From contig JACDQD010000102.1 of the NCBI GenBank assembly GCA_019843655.1, forward strand, positions 7,883,501 through 7,947,500: DNA of 64,000 bases, in the 5' to 3' direction. How positions within the stretch are numbered: the first letter of the stretch is position 1; every line of letters begins with the position of its first letter. Positions 28,201 through 43,200 of the stretch are shown in pieces. A model generated the notes under the pieces. The model worked only from the letters and a program-made list of their open reading frames with translations. It was not told the DNA's origin and did no database searches. The stretch is from Lethocerus indicus. Taxonomy: Eukaryota > Arthropoda > Insecta > Hemiptera > Belostomatidae. Position numbers and translations under genes: made by a program.

Positions 28201-31200
28201 AAGGTACCGGGGATCAGTTTCGTCTTGTCAATTTAATCCATCTCTTGATTCAAAAATTATTCTGAGAAACAATGTTCTCATTCTTATTCCAACAAGTCCG
28301 TTTTCCGAGAGACAAAGTTTGTACCATGTGATTTATAGTGTAACGAAACTCCAGTTGGCGGCTGAATTCGGAAAACGTTCGGTGTTAAGAACACTGTGTA
28401 GCTGTTCGGTGCTCCGAATTTTAGATTCAACGGTTGGGCCATAATTCCAGATCTCCATTAACGGCTAACTGGCAATAATTACTTTCCCTTTCCCCCCCCT
28501 CCGGGGCAAATAAATAAGGGAAGAACTGAGAAAGGGGTTAAGGCGGACGATTTAGTGATGGGACTTCCCGATGGGATAATCCAGTAATTAGGATTCAGTC
28601 GGTGATTCGAACTCTGAAATACTAGCCCTTTTCTGGGGTGGGCCCTTTCGGTAAATCGGGAATTGGGGGACGCGAGAAACGTGCCCGGGGCCCTTTAAAG
28701 CGGGACAACGGTCAAAGGCTCGTATAAAGGGTTTTATTTAAACGCTGCTAAATGACCAAACCTTTTGATGTATTTGACAGTCAATTGACATCCCTTCGAC
28801 GCTGGGACGTTTGATCGGCTCCCTTTTAATTCAACCATTATCGTTCTAATTTTTGTGCCCAAATAATCTGAATCAAGTCATCTCTCAGATTCTTTCCTCC
28901 TAAAGCCCCTAATAGAGGAGCGTTATTATGTCTTGCGAAATTCTGCGATAACTCGACCATAGGATTGGAAGATTGCCATTATAATATTGCCGGAAATTGT
29001 TTATTTAACTATTAGGCCATTAAGTATAATAGATAGGATCATCCACTGTTATGGTAAGCGTGTAACATCAAACTAATTTCTAATTCATTGACAATTTGTA
29101 ATTAGATGATTCTCTTCTAGAGTTATCCTGCGTTGAGCGTAGAAATGCGTCCACGTCGGATAATCAACGAAAATAGTGCATTTCTCTCTATTGGGTTTCT
29201 ATTTTATACGGGCAATATTTTCCCTAGAAATTAAAACGGGCACGTTCCGGGAGACGGCGGAAAATTTATCGGCGGCGTTTCAAATGGCTCATATCTCTCT
29301 CTCTTTTACGAGATCCATTCGCGTTTTATTCCTTGCGGTCCGGACAGGATCGAACATTTTACAGCGGTAATTTAACAAAACGAGAATCATCAATTTGCCC
29401 AGTTCTTCGCCGCCGACCGTTGCCGGAATAACAATATTTGGTTAACTTAAATTCTATAACCACATTAAGATAACTTAATTCCCCCCTCCACATTCCTTCT
29501 TGGTCTCAACACTTGCAAATCCCCGCCCGTTCACCACTAAAGTACCTCCGCTGTCTGCCTTTGAAGTTACACACCAACAGGTGGGCAGCAAAGTACCAGA
29601 ACTTCATTACCTTCACAATCACAGATACAGTCATTAAAATATCAATAATCGATTACTCACTATTGCGCTACCGTTTAAGAAGTCAGGTTAACAGGTTTGC
29701 TATGCTAAATATGTTTCTCGAGTTTAAAAATACGATGATTAGGCATTTTGTGGTATTTGGTAATTTTTGGCATACTGAAGAAAATATGGTGCGCACCTTC
29801 CAGCCTTGTACATTCTACTGATTTAAGTTCCATCGTATCTATTATGAAGAAAAATTTATAATAATTAGCGTTGAGAGTTTTGGGAAAGGAAAACCGTAGT
29901 GAAGGAGTGCAAACGATGGCCCGAGTGGAAAGGTGATGGGAATGGAAGGTTGATAGTGGCGCTCGGGGAAGTGCGCCCGGGGACGATATATGGGACGGGA
30001 GTTGGAAGAACCCATATTTCACGGGGTTTATGACGCCTACTGAGAGTGAGAGAGGGAGGAGGAGATGGAGAGGGAGAGAGAGAAAGAGAGTGAGGGAGGG
30101 AGGGAGCGAGGGAGAAAGCAGTAGTTGCCCCTCTCTGTCGCCCCTGGGAGACTTACATTTTAACTGGGACTTCTTACTCCCCCTTCCCTTATAAATGTGC
30201 ACCCCCGGGGGTCGGACAACAATTTTCCGTCTTATTTCAGACCGCACCAGAGATACGTTATCCCACTCCTCCGCGCCACCCCTTAAGATTGAGCCCATTC
30301 GACGGTTTCCCTGAAATGTTTAAAGCGCGCAGTAAATATACAGCAGTCGTTTCAGAGTTTAACTGCGATAAAGAATAGCAATTTCAACTGAACAGTTAGT
30401 TGGTTTCGAGATTGCCCAAATGGTTTGGTCAGTGCTTGACATTAATGTCTATTAATGAATACTACCGACGAAGGCGATAAGTGGAAGCCAGTCAGGCGTA
30501 GGACGGAATAAGACTAAAAATATATTTTCTGTTCGACAGGAGCAGACCAGTACTGGTATTGCATTTACCTCATTTGAAAATAATGTGAAACTGTTCTGTA
30601 CGCATACAACAGACAGATTGTTATTGTCGCGTACAAAGAGGCGTGTATTATAAACCAGCAGCGGAAACTTTTAGATTGATGGAGGCGGGAGTTCTTCACT
30701 TTGGCCCTCCCCATCAATCATACAGAATATTACCTTACATATGTGTCCAGCTACTTTATAAAATAAAACTGTCAAAAATGTATAAATGTTTAATAAACCA
30801 AATCGGGGAGCTCGGCGACAAAATTATGACGGAAGTCGACACCTGATGACCCGACACTCGAGTTAATATCGACTGGGCAAGAGAAATGGTTGAAACTCCA
30901 CATCGCTTTTCCCAAATCCGACGCGTTTGAAAGCCCTAACCTTTCTAGGTATATCTGTGAGTTAACTGCCCGTTTGAAAACAAGTTTCGCTGAGCGAATT
31001 TGGTACAGCCTGAGACAGGAAACTGTTCAATTCTTGCTCAATTGATCAGGAATGTGTGAAACCCGAAAGCGTATATTTTCACTTATTCATTCAGACACTC
31101 TGCAACAATGTACATTTGGAGAGATATTACGTTTCCTTAGTATGACCAGATGTTCTGAAAATTTCAGTTCAGGTGTCTGTATATAACCGGTTGTACGCTG

Positions 31201-34200
31201 TGGTAACATTATATCGGTAACATTATTTTGCGTATAGAATAAGCCCTATTCTTCGGAGTAGGCTAAGCCGGATATGGCGGGGGCTTCCTCCTTTCGGTAC
31301 ATATTTTCTTTGCCCAATGGAGTTTCCTGGATGACTGTGTAGCGTATCGGGGTGGTTTATGGTGGGAAATTCAATCTACGATGACGGTTATTTTAGGAAG
31401 TCGCGGCTGAGTTGTGTACATCATCTGTTCGCGTTCTCGATGCTTCTCCGAGGGTAGTATAGAGAGCTTCTATGTTGTCTGGAATTTTTCAATGTGTATT
31501 TCGGCCGCTCATCCACACTGAATCGAATGCTTTCTTGCAGACCAGTGCAGTTAAAATACCTCGATTCATATATCACTAACGAAACATGTTAGCTTGTCGA
31601 GTGTTCCTTGGGAGTTATGTTTAAGGTTTCTTTTTATTTTCAGGATCTAGAGAGGATATTTCTTAAATTTATTTTTGACAAACTTGGTAATAGGATAACT
31701 GCTCTGTAACTGGTTAATTTGGTTGTTAGGTTGCAGTATTGTATTGTTAAGGAGTACAAATTTATATAGTAGGAGTTTTTTTCATGTTAGTTAACTCGTT
31801 AAGACCTGAATTTGTCATAGTGTTCAGTTTTTGAATAATATTGGTCTTTTGCTTGGGGCAGGTCGGATTTCTAGTGGGATTAAGAGAGTTTATTTCTGAA
31901 GGCTTCGGGCTTTCAGGGCCACTGCCTGGTGCTGTCACTTTGGCCTTCCTACGAAACCTCTTTGTCACCGACGTCTGGGTTCGCTGATTCTTTAGAATTG
32001 TCATTTGGTTGCTTCTTTTCTGTTCTCGTCCTTTTTATGAGTACTCAGGTATAGTCCGAGTGGCTGATGTTTCCGCGTTGTGTTGATTGTTTGTGGATGC
32101 CGGTGAAGTATTGCAGCACTCGTTCCGATTTCCCTTTGTCTCCGAATATCTTTTGGCCCTTTTCGGTGTGTAAGGTTGGGATGTGTACTTTGTTCTTTGT
32201 CAGGCACTGCACAGGCTTCCAAAGGCTACCGTCGTAAAAATGTCTTCGTTCGTTTTCCCGGCGTGCTCTTACGATCGATTTTTTCCACCCGAAAATTTCC
32301 AGTTTTATCTCTCATTCTGTACTGTTGGTTTCTGCCTATTCGTGCCCTTCACTGTATTTTTCCATCGTATTTTTGTTGTGGTTTCTCATCGCTCGATTTT
32401 TAATCTCGAAGTGATGTTGATTTATTTTGACAGTACACTGACAAGCGATTTGATAATTCTAGGTTTAGTACCTACGTTTTAGCCTAACTGTATACACTCC
32501 CTCGAGGTAATAACTGGGAATTCCGTTCATCCGGCATTCCTATATACGTTTCTCGGGAAAATATTAATAATATAATCGTTTATCAAGAAAAACAGGCGGT
32601 GAGGCCTACTCAAAACGGGGGCTGTAGCTTCGTCAGTATGTTTTGGCGGGATTGTCGGCTCTGCCTCAACAATTAATCTCTCCTCGGTCTGGCCGGGAAT
32701 CGGCCGTAGCTGTAGCCGCGGTGAGTGTTGAATATTGATGGATTGATGGGGTCGAGTGGGGTGGCGGGGGGCTGCCGGCCCCATCCCGCCCTCTCATCAA
32801 TCATTCCCCACCTCGACTTACTTATCGTGTATTATACCCCGCTACAAGGTAGAATGCCTCACTTGTCCATGTGTCTACCCTTTGACGTCAGCCCAACAAA
32901 AAACGACTTCCGGCCAACTTATAACGGAACCAAATATAGTACGGTGGTAAAATTAGATAATAGAGGTAACACATTTTCCCTTTATTTGGACGCTAATAAA
33001 TAATGTACTAATGTATAATTTACTAATTTACCGAAAGATACTGGTGATGGTGAAAATAGAAACCGAAATAGGTAACTGGAAACGAAATTAAATTTAAAAG
33101 GAATGTACGTTCATTAGACAAATGAAAGAGAATTATCCTTGCACACTGTAACCCGCATAACATACCTGTGTCGCAGGTTTAGTATCCTACAAATTAATTT
33201 AACTTCACACTGGAATATGTGTGCAAAGCAAATGGAACGAAGGATATATATTTGTATACATATTAACTGAGTGGACTCCGGCATGAGATCTTCTCCCGAT
33301 ATGATATTGAAAATAAATCCGTATTTTCTGGGACGGCACTTTAGATGGAACGGGGTTGGGCTAAAAGAGTTATCGCGATCGGGGGAGACGGAGTAGTTAT
33401 AAACTGCAGTTCATAACCCGCGGGAGATGGAAAGGGCAGCGATCCCTCTCGAGTTAGGGGAGAGTGGACCCGTTATCGGGTACGGCCCCATCAGCGCCCT
33501 CACGTAACCGACCCTCTCACCCTCCCGACTGTAATTAAATAGTCATTTTCTGCCTTAAAATATGATTTAACCTTCACTGTGCCAGCTTATTGCGTCGTTA
33601 GTGACCCTAACTCTTTACCTTCCGAGTTGACAAAAAATTGTCCATCTGCCACAAAACCGAACCATGCGTTGTATCGTTATAGGGAATCAGTAAGATGGAT
33701 AATGTGTGGGAGCGTGTTAAACCTAATTGTGTTTCTCTTCTCATTACCGTAATCGCATAAGGATTATTTCCATTCAAACTTCATACACACTAACGTTTGT
33801 ATGCCGTGGCAAACTGGAATCGTCGATTATTTAGTCCTATCGTAATGAAAGTTACGGTACCTGCAATACCAGTATTTTTATTCATCCAGCCTATCGACGG
33901 CTGGATTATTTGAACACTACCGAAACATCACTAAATAATCGATTAATTTAACATTGTTTTACGAGTCTTTCGCTGATTTATTCAGCCATCCAATCACAAT
34001 CCACGGCATTCCTCCCTTCTTGTTTGTGCCATTAAACCGGCCCCCGCCCGACTCAGGGAGAGCGCTGCGCCTCCCTCGGGGCGCTAACTTCCGCGTTAAG
34101 CTAACTTGATCCCCAAGACTCGCTACTGAGCATGCATATTAAATGCGCCCGCATCCCCTGCTGCTGCCGCCGCTGCTGCTATTCCCCTTTCCCAATTTCA

Positions 34201-37200
34201 TTACTCACCGTGAGTAATTTTTCATTAAGTTCGCAAAATTTAAATTAACCAACATCGAGATTTTAAGAAAGTTATCTAGAAAGATATCGTTTGAACATTG
34301 TTTACATTTAACATAAGTGTGTTTCATTTGTACTAAATCTGAATTCTATATGTATAAACGAACTTGAATTGGCGATCAAGATAATATGTAACCATTTTAT
34401 AGAAGAATTATACGAAGGCATTGTTTAAATATTCCACGAAGCATAGCGTACTGTTGGTGAACATTGAGGCGCGGCTATACATCGGTTATACATCGAAGAA
34501 GTTGGCACAGCTGGCTCATTTAAAGGAGCATTACTCCAAGCTCTGCACTGTATTAAGTTTTACCGTCCTATGCGTTGTCGTTTACTGCAGATTCGGCTTG
34601 GTCGGCAGTAGGTCTGCATCCGCTGTTAGGGCTCGAACGTTAAACGGGTGACCCGGGGACGATCTTTACGAGCGCACCGAGCTCACCGGACGGACGGCCA
34701 CCGGAATAATGGGATATGAGAAAATTTATGCCCCGAGAAAGCCATGACGAAACGCGAAAATGGGGACTGTCAACCGAGGAAATGTGTACTAAGGGATTAT
34801 TGCGAAACACTATTATAGGGAGGATAAATATTCGCATTTCCTACAACAACTGTTTCGGCCGATTCGCCGACATTGAGCTAGATTATTGCCACAATTTTGT
34901 TTTCGCTCTGTTCTATTTGCATAGCATACAAATTTATTCACAGAAATACCTTATCCCCGGGAAACAGATCATCACAAAATATTCCTCGTTATCCTAAATA
35001 TTTATGATTTTCATATTGCCGTAAATGTTTTGTCCGGAATAGGTTTCCGATGTGCCTTCCGTTTTCATCATTAAATTGTAACGAATAATACTAGACTTCT
35101 CTTTAAAGTATCATTACATTATTTTCTACGCTAAACTATTCTTGTCTTTGGATTTACCAAAGTTCAAATGATATTTAATATCATTGATATTCAAGAGAAT
35201 CTTTCCCATAAAAGTCCGAGGCAGGCTGTACTGCGGAGTACCAGCGTTTGTATTTTATCTAAATAATTTGTGTAAATTCAACGCGACAGAAATGTAAAGT
35301 GTATGAAACTACGTGCCATTGTCAAGAAACAGGGAGGCAACCTCTTTTCAGAAGTGTACTCATTAAAAATGTTTACTCGGGAATTTTAATTACAAATTTT
35401 CTTACATCTGCGTTTGAAGGAGTGGCAGAGATCTAGTAGTGCTATTTGCTGTGGTGCTGGAGATTATATTCTTAATTATTTCCATGGCTCAGGAACAGAT
35501 AATTTTTACTGCACTACATCCACTCATGAAAACGAGCCAATAAAATCCGTTCGAATTACACAGCAGATTAATTATTCTTAACGACGAATACACGATACAA
35601 TATCAAACAAGTTATAGCGGTAGTGATTTAATTTTTTCGTTCCGTTTCTTCTAATCTAAACTATTGCTTTATGATGATGCCCTTCGCAACATTAATTTCC
35701 CGCGCGATAATCTCTTTGTCATTCATCACTTTGTAGCTGACATTTTAGGCCAAAACTGGGCACCGCTGTGACCTACGACAGGTCACATGAATTCCGACGA
35801 GTCTTTTTTTCATTACGGCCACATTTTTCATTTTAATGAGCTACTCGGAAACAATTTCCACGCAAATTGGATTCTAAAGGAATGAAAATTGGCATTGGTC
35901 GTACTTATTTCCAACATACGGATTGGGACGATTTCAATCCGAACGAGCCTTTGTTTATTTCACAATGTACAGGAAAATACTTTATGATAATATTAATTTA
36001 ACGCCCTGCTGTAAATTGATCAGCAATGAGTGTAGTGATATACATATAATTCAGCAACTATATAAAGAAATATATGTACTATATATATATTTCCTGGAAT
36101 GTTTCACAAAAAATGGGAAAGGATATCAGGATTACCATAGTTCCTTCGAGACGTAGTTATTCCTACTGGATTTTTCCCCTTCTGCTGCTTACCATCTTCA
36201 TCTGCGGCTTCCCTGGCTAAGCTACGAACTCATATTTAAGGCAATCGATACACGATCAGATAACTCGGAGTAGTGAATATAATCCGTTGGACGTCAGAAT
36301 ATTCTTTATTTCAAATGGAATTTCCTACCGGGCCGGGGGGAGTTATTCCGCCGGCGTCCTGGGGGCGTTATTCGGGCCGTCTAATCCGATGCCGAACCGA
36401 TCGTAAAGGGATTTGGCCGGTCACGGAATCGAAGCCATTTTTACTGTCGCCGCCGCGTCGGGCATGTCCCCAGCTCCGGATGGCCCACAATAGTGAAGGC
36501 AGTAAATACCGACCACCCCGCCCCTTCGTCACAGCCGAAAAAATAAATTATTGCCAGGTTGGCCAACCTGTCGTGGACTTTATTCGCCCCGAATGGGCGC
36601 CCTCGTAAACGTAAAACCGGCGTAAAAACGCGGCCCTGCAGGCCAAGACTCCAGCCAGCTTTTAATATTTGCCAGCGATATCTTCTTCTCCGACCGCTCG
36701 AACGGTCATTACGCCCCTAAAGAATGGAAGGTAATACACCCGCCGCTCCTATACGGCCGTTCCTAATAAAATTATCGCGTATTCCTACGCTCACTTTTCT
36801 CACCGTGACAGAAGCATTTGTAATGGATCGTAAGAAAGGGAAATGTTCCGACCTTCAGAAAGACGGATTCATAATAACTGCTTGAAATATCATTTCTGGC
36901 GTCATTGTAATGTATAAGAAATGTTAAAAATCGCTGGCGTTTATACGTCATCGTATATTTTGTTATATCCCTATAAACAACAAGAGACGCTAACGGAAAA
37001 TATTACTACCACATACATTTTCCACTATCCTCTTTTCATGGACAGGTTATCCTGTACGGTTCACGATTCGCAGCGTGTTTATTGCATTGTTTCAAAAGGC
37101 GTCAAAAAAGATTCTGACAGGTTAAACTTCGATTATAGAATTATCTGTATTAAATTCAATCTACTTGTAAAGAATTACGTTTCGGTCAATAATAGCTTAT

Positions 37201-40200
37201 CAAGGATCTTTTGTAACGGATTCCTTACATAATTTCTGTCGGTGCTAAAAATATTTTGCAGCGAACTCAGTTCAGAATTTGTATATAATTGGTCCCCGAT
37301 AACATCTATGTAGATGTGAGAAAAGCGAGATGAATTTAGTGGCAATTAAATTCCAACTTCTGAACCTATTAACGTTTTACATTGTGTCCTACGAGCCCTG
37401 TAGGTAAAAGTGAGACTATGAGAACAGCGGGGCTAAGGGATATTCCGAAAACAATTTCTTTGTCTCAGACAACGCGATGACATTTTAGGCGGTGTCAGCT
37501 CCAGTAGGCGGAGGGTTGTGCCCCGCGGGTGCGATTCGCAGAATCTGTCTATAACGGCGGACGGGTTTTTATAAGGCCCGGCCGGCGGGAGGGTCACTCC
37601 CCGGGGTACTAACGCACGGCCTACACTCCATTCGTCTCTCCACTTATCCTCTCTGTCTCAAACTCCGCAATATTACATCTTCCAATCTTCACACCGAGAC
37701 AATATCGCGTTCACCACCGGGTCTATACACAAAAAAACACACGCAAACACATCCTCTGTCCTTTGAATATTCCCTGTTGAACTCCTGATAGTTTATTTTT
37801 AAAGTTTTTCAATTAACGGAATGTGGTTCGTGAGAAAACATATTTAAATGCCCACAATTCGGCTTCTTCGTTGCTCAATGTTAACATACTTGAAATTCTT
37901 CAGTCACGAGTGGCTGAAATTCATCGCTCGACTGTTCACCGCAAACTGTAATGTGGGGGCGGTACTAGGGGGTCTAGAGCTGGAGCCGGCTTTTGATCGT
38001 GCCTGAATTAGGGCCCTGCGCTCGCCGTCTGAGTATTGTTTAATGCGGGCATCAGCAGATGAGCCCTGCGGGGAGATTGAAAATTGGTCCGAGGGCTTAG
38101 CGGCCGGAGAGCCTGAGACAATGGCCCCGTTTATACAGTCTCCAGATTACGTGATCTCAGTTGTATTGGGGGGCTTAGCTCTCCGCCACCAGAAGTCCCA
38201 CTTCAGAAAGGGGCCCCCGCGCCTATTCCAGAGTGAACTGTTTTCTGGCCTCAAACCCACCTATGTCCGAGGTCGTGGCAGTTAATAATGCGTAACGCCC
38301 ACATATACACTGACACCAGCAAACTGTTATATTTATTTTCATTGCGCCACACCTCACGCGGAAGGAATTTCAGCAACGTGTTTCCTAGTAGAGGTTGGGA
38401 ATTTGAAGAGCTCCTCCATGAAATATTTCATCAATATTGGGCTTCTGTAGAGTCATTATAATCGACATTTTTCGAATTAAAATAATCATTAGGCATTGGC
38501 GTTAAAATGAGTTATTAGTGTGCCCTTAATACCTCGAAAAGACCGCCCGTATTGTCATTAGTTTTATAAAAAAATTGGAACAAATTGCCTTCGTTTATTC
38601 CGGTTCGGTCATTTTTTTATGCTGGTGTACTGGAAGGCGGGCCGGGTGTTTTTTCACGGTTGATAATTAATGACAGCCCCAGAAAAACGTATCCTCACTT
38701 AATAATATTCAATTTACTGTTCGATAATAATATAATAATTATAATATATTATAATCAGATTCTTCCGTGCTAAGCCGTTATCCACAGGCCTGTCTACACG
38801 CCGCTTGGTAATGTTCCCTTTTGATTTTATTATACTTCAACGAACAAATTAGAGTTCAAAGAGACTTGATTTTTTTTATTCCTCAATACCCACCAGCTAT
38901 AATGACACCGCCTTCTATCGAACAATTTTTAACATGGTTCGAAAATGGAAGGAAAATTATCCCGTTGTGTTAGACAATTATGAAGAACTTATTTTCTGGT
39001 ATATAACAAAATGTGAAGATTATTCTTGAGAATGAAATCTTGCGTTTTTGTCTTCATCGGGCGATCCTAGAATCGTTCGTAATGATTGTGCTCCAATAAA
39101 TAGGAGGGCTTAACCCCCCGGTTTTTGGCGTTAGGGCGGGTAGGGTAAGGTAAGGTTAGGTAAGCCGGGGCTATTTTTCAGGCGGGTTATCCTCGCGGTG
39201 GTGCGCTGCACTCCGCCAGAGATATAAGCTAAAAACTCGGTGTAAAGCGAGGGGCCTCCCAAATGGCCTTCCCCCTCAGATAAACTGCCCTTCCCCGCCG
39301 CCACCCCCGACCGCTCACCCTCACAAGGGTCCCAACGAGGCATAAGCTTAAGTTGATGGATATAAACCGGCGGGTTTTGAACCCTTCCGTGAGCTTCAAC
39401 AGAAAGATTTTGCAGTTATTTGTCCGATCCACCTTTCGCCCGGGTATGAATTTATTTCGATCATCAGTTCAAATAAAAGTTTCGGCCTCATTGTGTTTCG
39501 CTGAAAATTCACTGGGAAACAGGGTTATCTCGCTAAGCTGACGGGGAATTTCTAAATATTATTTTTCAGACAAACTGCCCTCGAGCCTGGAGACGGACAG
39601 GAGCTTTCAGGTGCTGTTGCAGATGTCGGGCAACCCGGAGTGCTTGGGCTACCTGCTGAGGGGGCTCCTCACAAACATATCCAGGCTGCTCAGGCTCCTA
39701 CAGCAGAGGAGCGACCCCTGCCTGCACAGGAACATGGCGGCACTACTTCACAAGGTTCTCAAAGTATGTCACCAAAATCAGACTAATTTCAATAATTCAC
39801 TTGTAAATTGTAATAAGGATGTAGACAAACCGACAGATAGGTTGTTTTCGATGAGTTTCAGCGGCCATATAATGAAACTTTGAATCATTGTTGTAAACAC
39901 ATGTAGAATGAACGGTGTTCAAGCAATACTTGGTGAAATTCAATATGACACAAATGTATGGGTATTACAGCTTTCGAACCCCGATTTTTTTACAATTTTT
40001 TAGTATATCTTTCCAATCATTAAGCTAACCGCCCGACTTCAATCTGGAATTGTGCCATTTTAATTAGTAATATTCAAGTTTCCCTCCGCCTCGAGGAATG
40101 CCTAAAGAGGTGTCTAATTGAAACAGCTATAAGGTTGGGGTAGACTGGACGCTCTCCTGGATGGATAATTTCAAATTAAGGTCTTCCGCCTTAAGACCGA

Positions 40201-43200
40201 AATTAAGGTATTCTGAAATTATTTTCAGTAAACGGCCCACAATGCTGGGTCGTTTAACAGGGGAGGCATTGCACTAGAGCGGGCCGTACACCCTTGTTTT
40301 GGAGCCGTACAAGCGGTACAACCCGTGGGACAATTACAGGAGGAGCTTGCTCGCTCCCTCCCTCTCTCCCTCTCGCTCTGTACCAAATCGTTACCGTTAG
40401 CGCCCGTTCCCTCCTTTTACGACACGGGCGTGGACTAAACCGTTGCAAATTGGCCGGCCAGTGTTATACCCCACCGGATCCCCCGTCTGTTTGCGCGGTA
40501 TCATTAATTAGGGAAACAGCCGCAACGGCCCACCCAGAAAGGCCGGGGCTCGGGCCATTCGGACCCCAATTGGCCGCTTTTCACCGTCCGATAAGGAGGA
40601 AACATCCCAATTGGTAAATAGTTTTCGCCCGCCTGAAAGATAAGTAAAGTTGTTGAATTTATTTTATTTTCGCCACATTCATAATTAATGGAATATACGA
40701 GCATATACGATTTTTAACGCTCGATTCTTCCGCATCTAAAATATTTTTCTTCGCGTCCTCACTACAGGTGCTGGTTTCGCCCTTCATCTTCGTTAAGGAC
40801 ACTCTTCCTCGTTTCCTCAGCACCTCTAACCCTGTGCGAAGGCGCCACAGCCTCTCAGTCTATTCTAGTGTAGTTTAATGTTCTCAACTAATATTCTGTC
40901 CGGTCCGAACATTGGTTTACAGACGGCGGTCGAACACTTCGGAGGCGCTGCCAGGGACTCGGAATCGGCGAAAGAGTTGGAGACGAGGCGTAAGGAGCTG
41001 AGCGCCGCCTGCTGCCTCCTCCTCAAGACCTGCCTCAGCCTCATACACGGTGTACACGGCCATTGTCACGATCAACAAGATCATCGACGTCTGCGTCGTC
41101 TACAAGCTCACCCACATCAAGGTCCGACTCTCCGATTCGCTACAGCACCCCTGCACTGACAAGTGAGTTATTCTCATGAATATTCGACGAACCGCAATTG
41201 TCCACCAAGTCAACCCAACTACAAATAGAGATATTGACACATATCGAATCGAGCCTCTCAAAATGTATGAGATTAAAAATTTGTTTTAATGTATGTATTT
41301 TTATTATTTGTTTTTATTAATTCCCATCCTTCCGATGGTGAATATACACAGTTCTTACTCACACTCCAAAGAAGCTATGGCACAGATCTGATAACCTTAG
41401 TATCGTTAAATATTAAAAATCTTTATTACAGCGAAATGTTCCGAAAGCTTCCGTGCGTTAAATTTCCATTTTCGGCCTCCCCGTATTGGGGCCCTCTCGT
41501 GTTCATTTTCCCCCTAACGAGGACACCCCCCCCCCGCATATGCGACAATAACACCGTCCTAATTAAATTCACAACTGGGCTTACACAATTTCTTCGTATT
41601 TTACTTTATCGCACGCGAAAACATATCAGCATTAAGCAGATTCAGGCCCCTCTCAGCGCCTAATCGGCTTATATAAGCAATCTGGCCCCCGCCCTCACCC
41701 TCCCAATCCCCAATAACGTACTTTGAGCTACATTAAGTGGGCATCAGTTTCATAGGAGGTTAAACTGTATTCTCTGCATAAATACGATTCTTAATGTCTC
41801 CTTATTCAGTTTCTTCAACGGTGTTATGACGTACTGTTTTAGTAAAGTGTCTTGATAATATTAACGCCAGTGTATAATATAAAGTCACGAATGTAATATA
41901 AAGGTACAAATTGTCGAATATACCTTACGGTCACACAAATATTACAACAACCCAAGTTAAAACAAAGAAAGGACAACAGTAATTTATCCGTATCCGATTC
42001 TAATGCTTCTAATTTAGAACATCTTTATTGAATGTTGATACGCAATTTCGATCATAAATATACATGGAAAAATTAGATAAAAAATTACTAATCTACCAAC
42101 CTGTCTACTGAGCGGAATGGAACGAACTAATGTCGTGTTTATAAGTCCATACAAATACAGGTTCCCGTCACAATTTTTAATTTTCAAGTATGTAAATAGG
42201 ACTGGGTTTAGTGGGTCGGGCGGGCCCTTTGTGCCACCGGAGAAGGAATTCAAACGTTATCCCCCATACTACCGCCGCCACCTCCACCCCCCTCATTTAC
42301 TGGGATATAATCAAGATAGCCGAACCCCCACTCTCGATCCAATTTGGAGAGTGGGCTGAAATTTAAATATGAATTGCCGGCCGGATCGCGTGGGGCCCGG
42401 CCCCGAAAACGGGGAAGAAAAGACCGGTCCTACCACGGTACATTGCACCGGCTCTGTTCTGTAATCAAATAGATTCTCATCCACCCCATAATATGCTAAT
42501 TGTTTAGGGGTGGGAGGGTCGGTTTTCACATTCAGAATTAGTCGAGTTTAACAGCCGCCGGGAACCGCTGAATTCTCGGCACGAATCTTTAATTTCCCCT
42601 ATCTGGTATCGCCCTATTTGTTCGAGAGAATTTCAACCCTCCCCGACGTCGATAATAATCGGTCGACTATTAATAGACAGTCGGAATAGATAGGTTTCCG
42701 CGAGTATATAACTATAACAAAATCAAACTGAAATGCGGCGCTTAATAGAATTTATATAGAGATTCTTGGAGATTTAATTGAAAGTTTTGAATGATATTTC
42801 AAACCGCCTAGGCGTAGATTTTCAGGCATCAAGATTAGAATTTATAACTTTTTTTATCTAAAAATAAAATATAAATAAATAAATTGAATAAACCCTACGT
42901 GAACAAGAACTGTGCGGGTTTTGTAACGTACCTGTGCCAAGTTTTACATGCCGTTAAGCGGTTTCTTTTGATGTCTTCTTCCGGTTTAGTTATCCGGAAT
43001 AACTCCGGAGTAATAACTTTAGGCCGGATGACAGGTTTCGGGGTATTTTTCGGTCCAGCAAGCCGTGCAATTTCAGAGCAATCTGCCGCCTCCTCCACGG
43101 CGGGAGGTTGGGGGAGCGTTTTCCGAATTTAAAATGGCGCATTAGTTCTCTTTTCCTCGACTGTTATTTTCCCTCCTGTGAAAACTTTCCTTTTCGGCCT

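Larger units (their letters stand above)
27419..39569 (+). other. Intron 6 (about 12.2 kb)
   Basis: The longest intron in the window. It holds a reverse-strand Jockey-like LINE fragment (31640-32300), a GA-rich tract (30042-30120), an everted nuclear-receptor half-site pair (35767-35787) and GGCC-rich patches (36.3-36.6, 37.5, 38.0-38.3 kb). No exon with matching phase and splice sites is visible. The long reverse-strand open frame at 29705-30298 is low complexity. Confidence 0.6.

Noticed and set aside
29705..30298. Reverse-strand open frame of 197 codons
   Set aside because: Its centre is the translated GA/CT tract (Leu/Ser/Pro runs), with no domain, codon bias or splice support.
34421..34651. 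Candidate tRNA-like sequence near ggctcgaacg
   Set aside because: No acceptor stem or D/T-arm arrangement could be drawn around it.
36273..36608. Open frame of 111 codons with GC-rich sequence
   Set aside because: No splice sites fit the gene's phase and the peptide shows no domain; similar GGCC-rich patches recur elsewhere in introns.
39136..39163. Possible telomere-like repeat (taaggttagg)
   Set aside because: Only one or two imperfect units of the insect TTAGG type; the rest is ggtaag variation, so no telomeric array is present.
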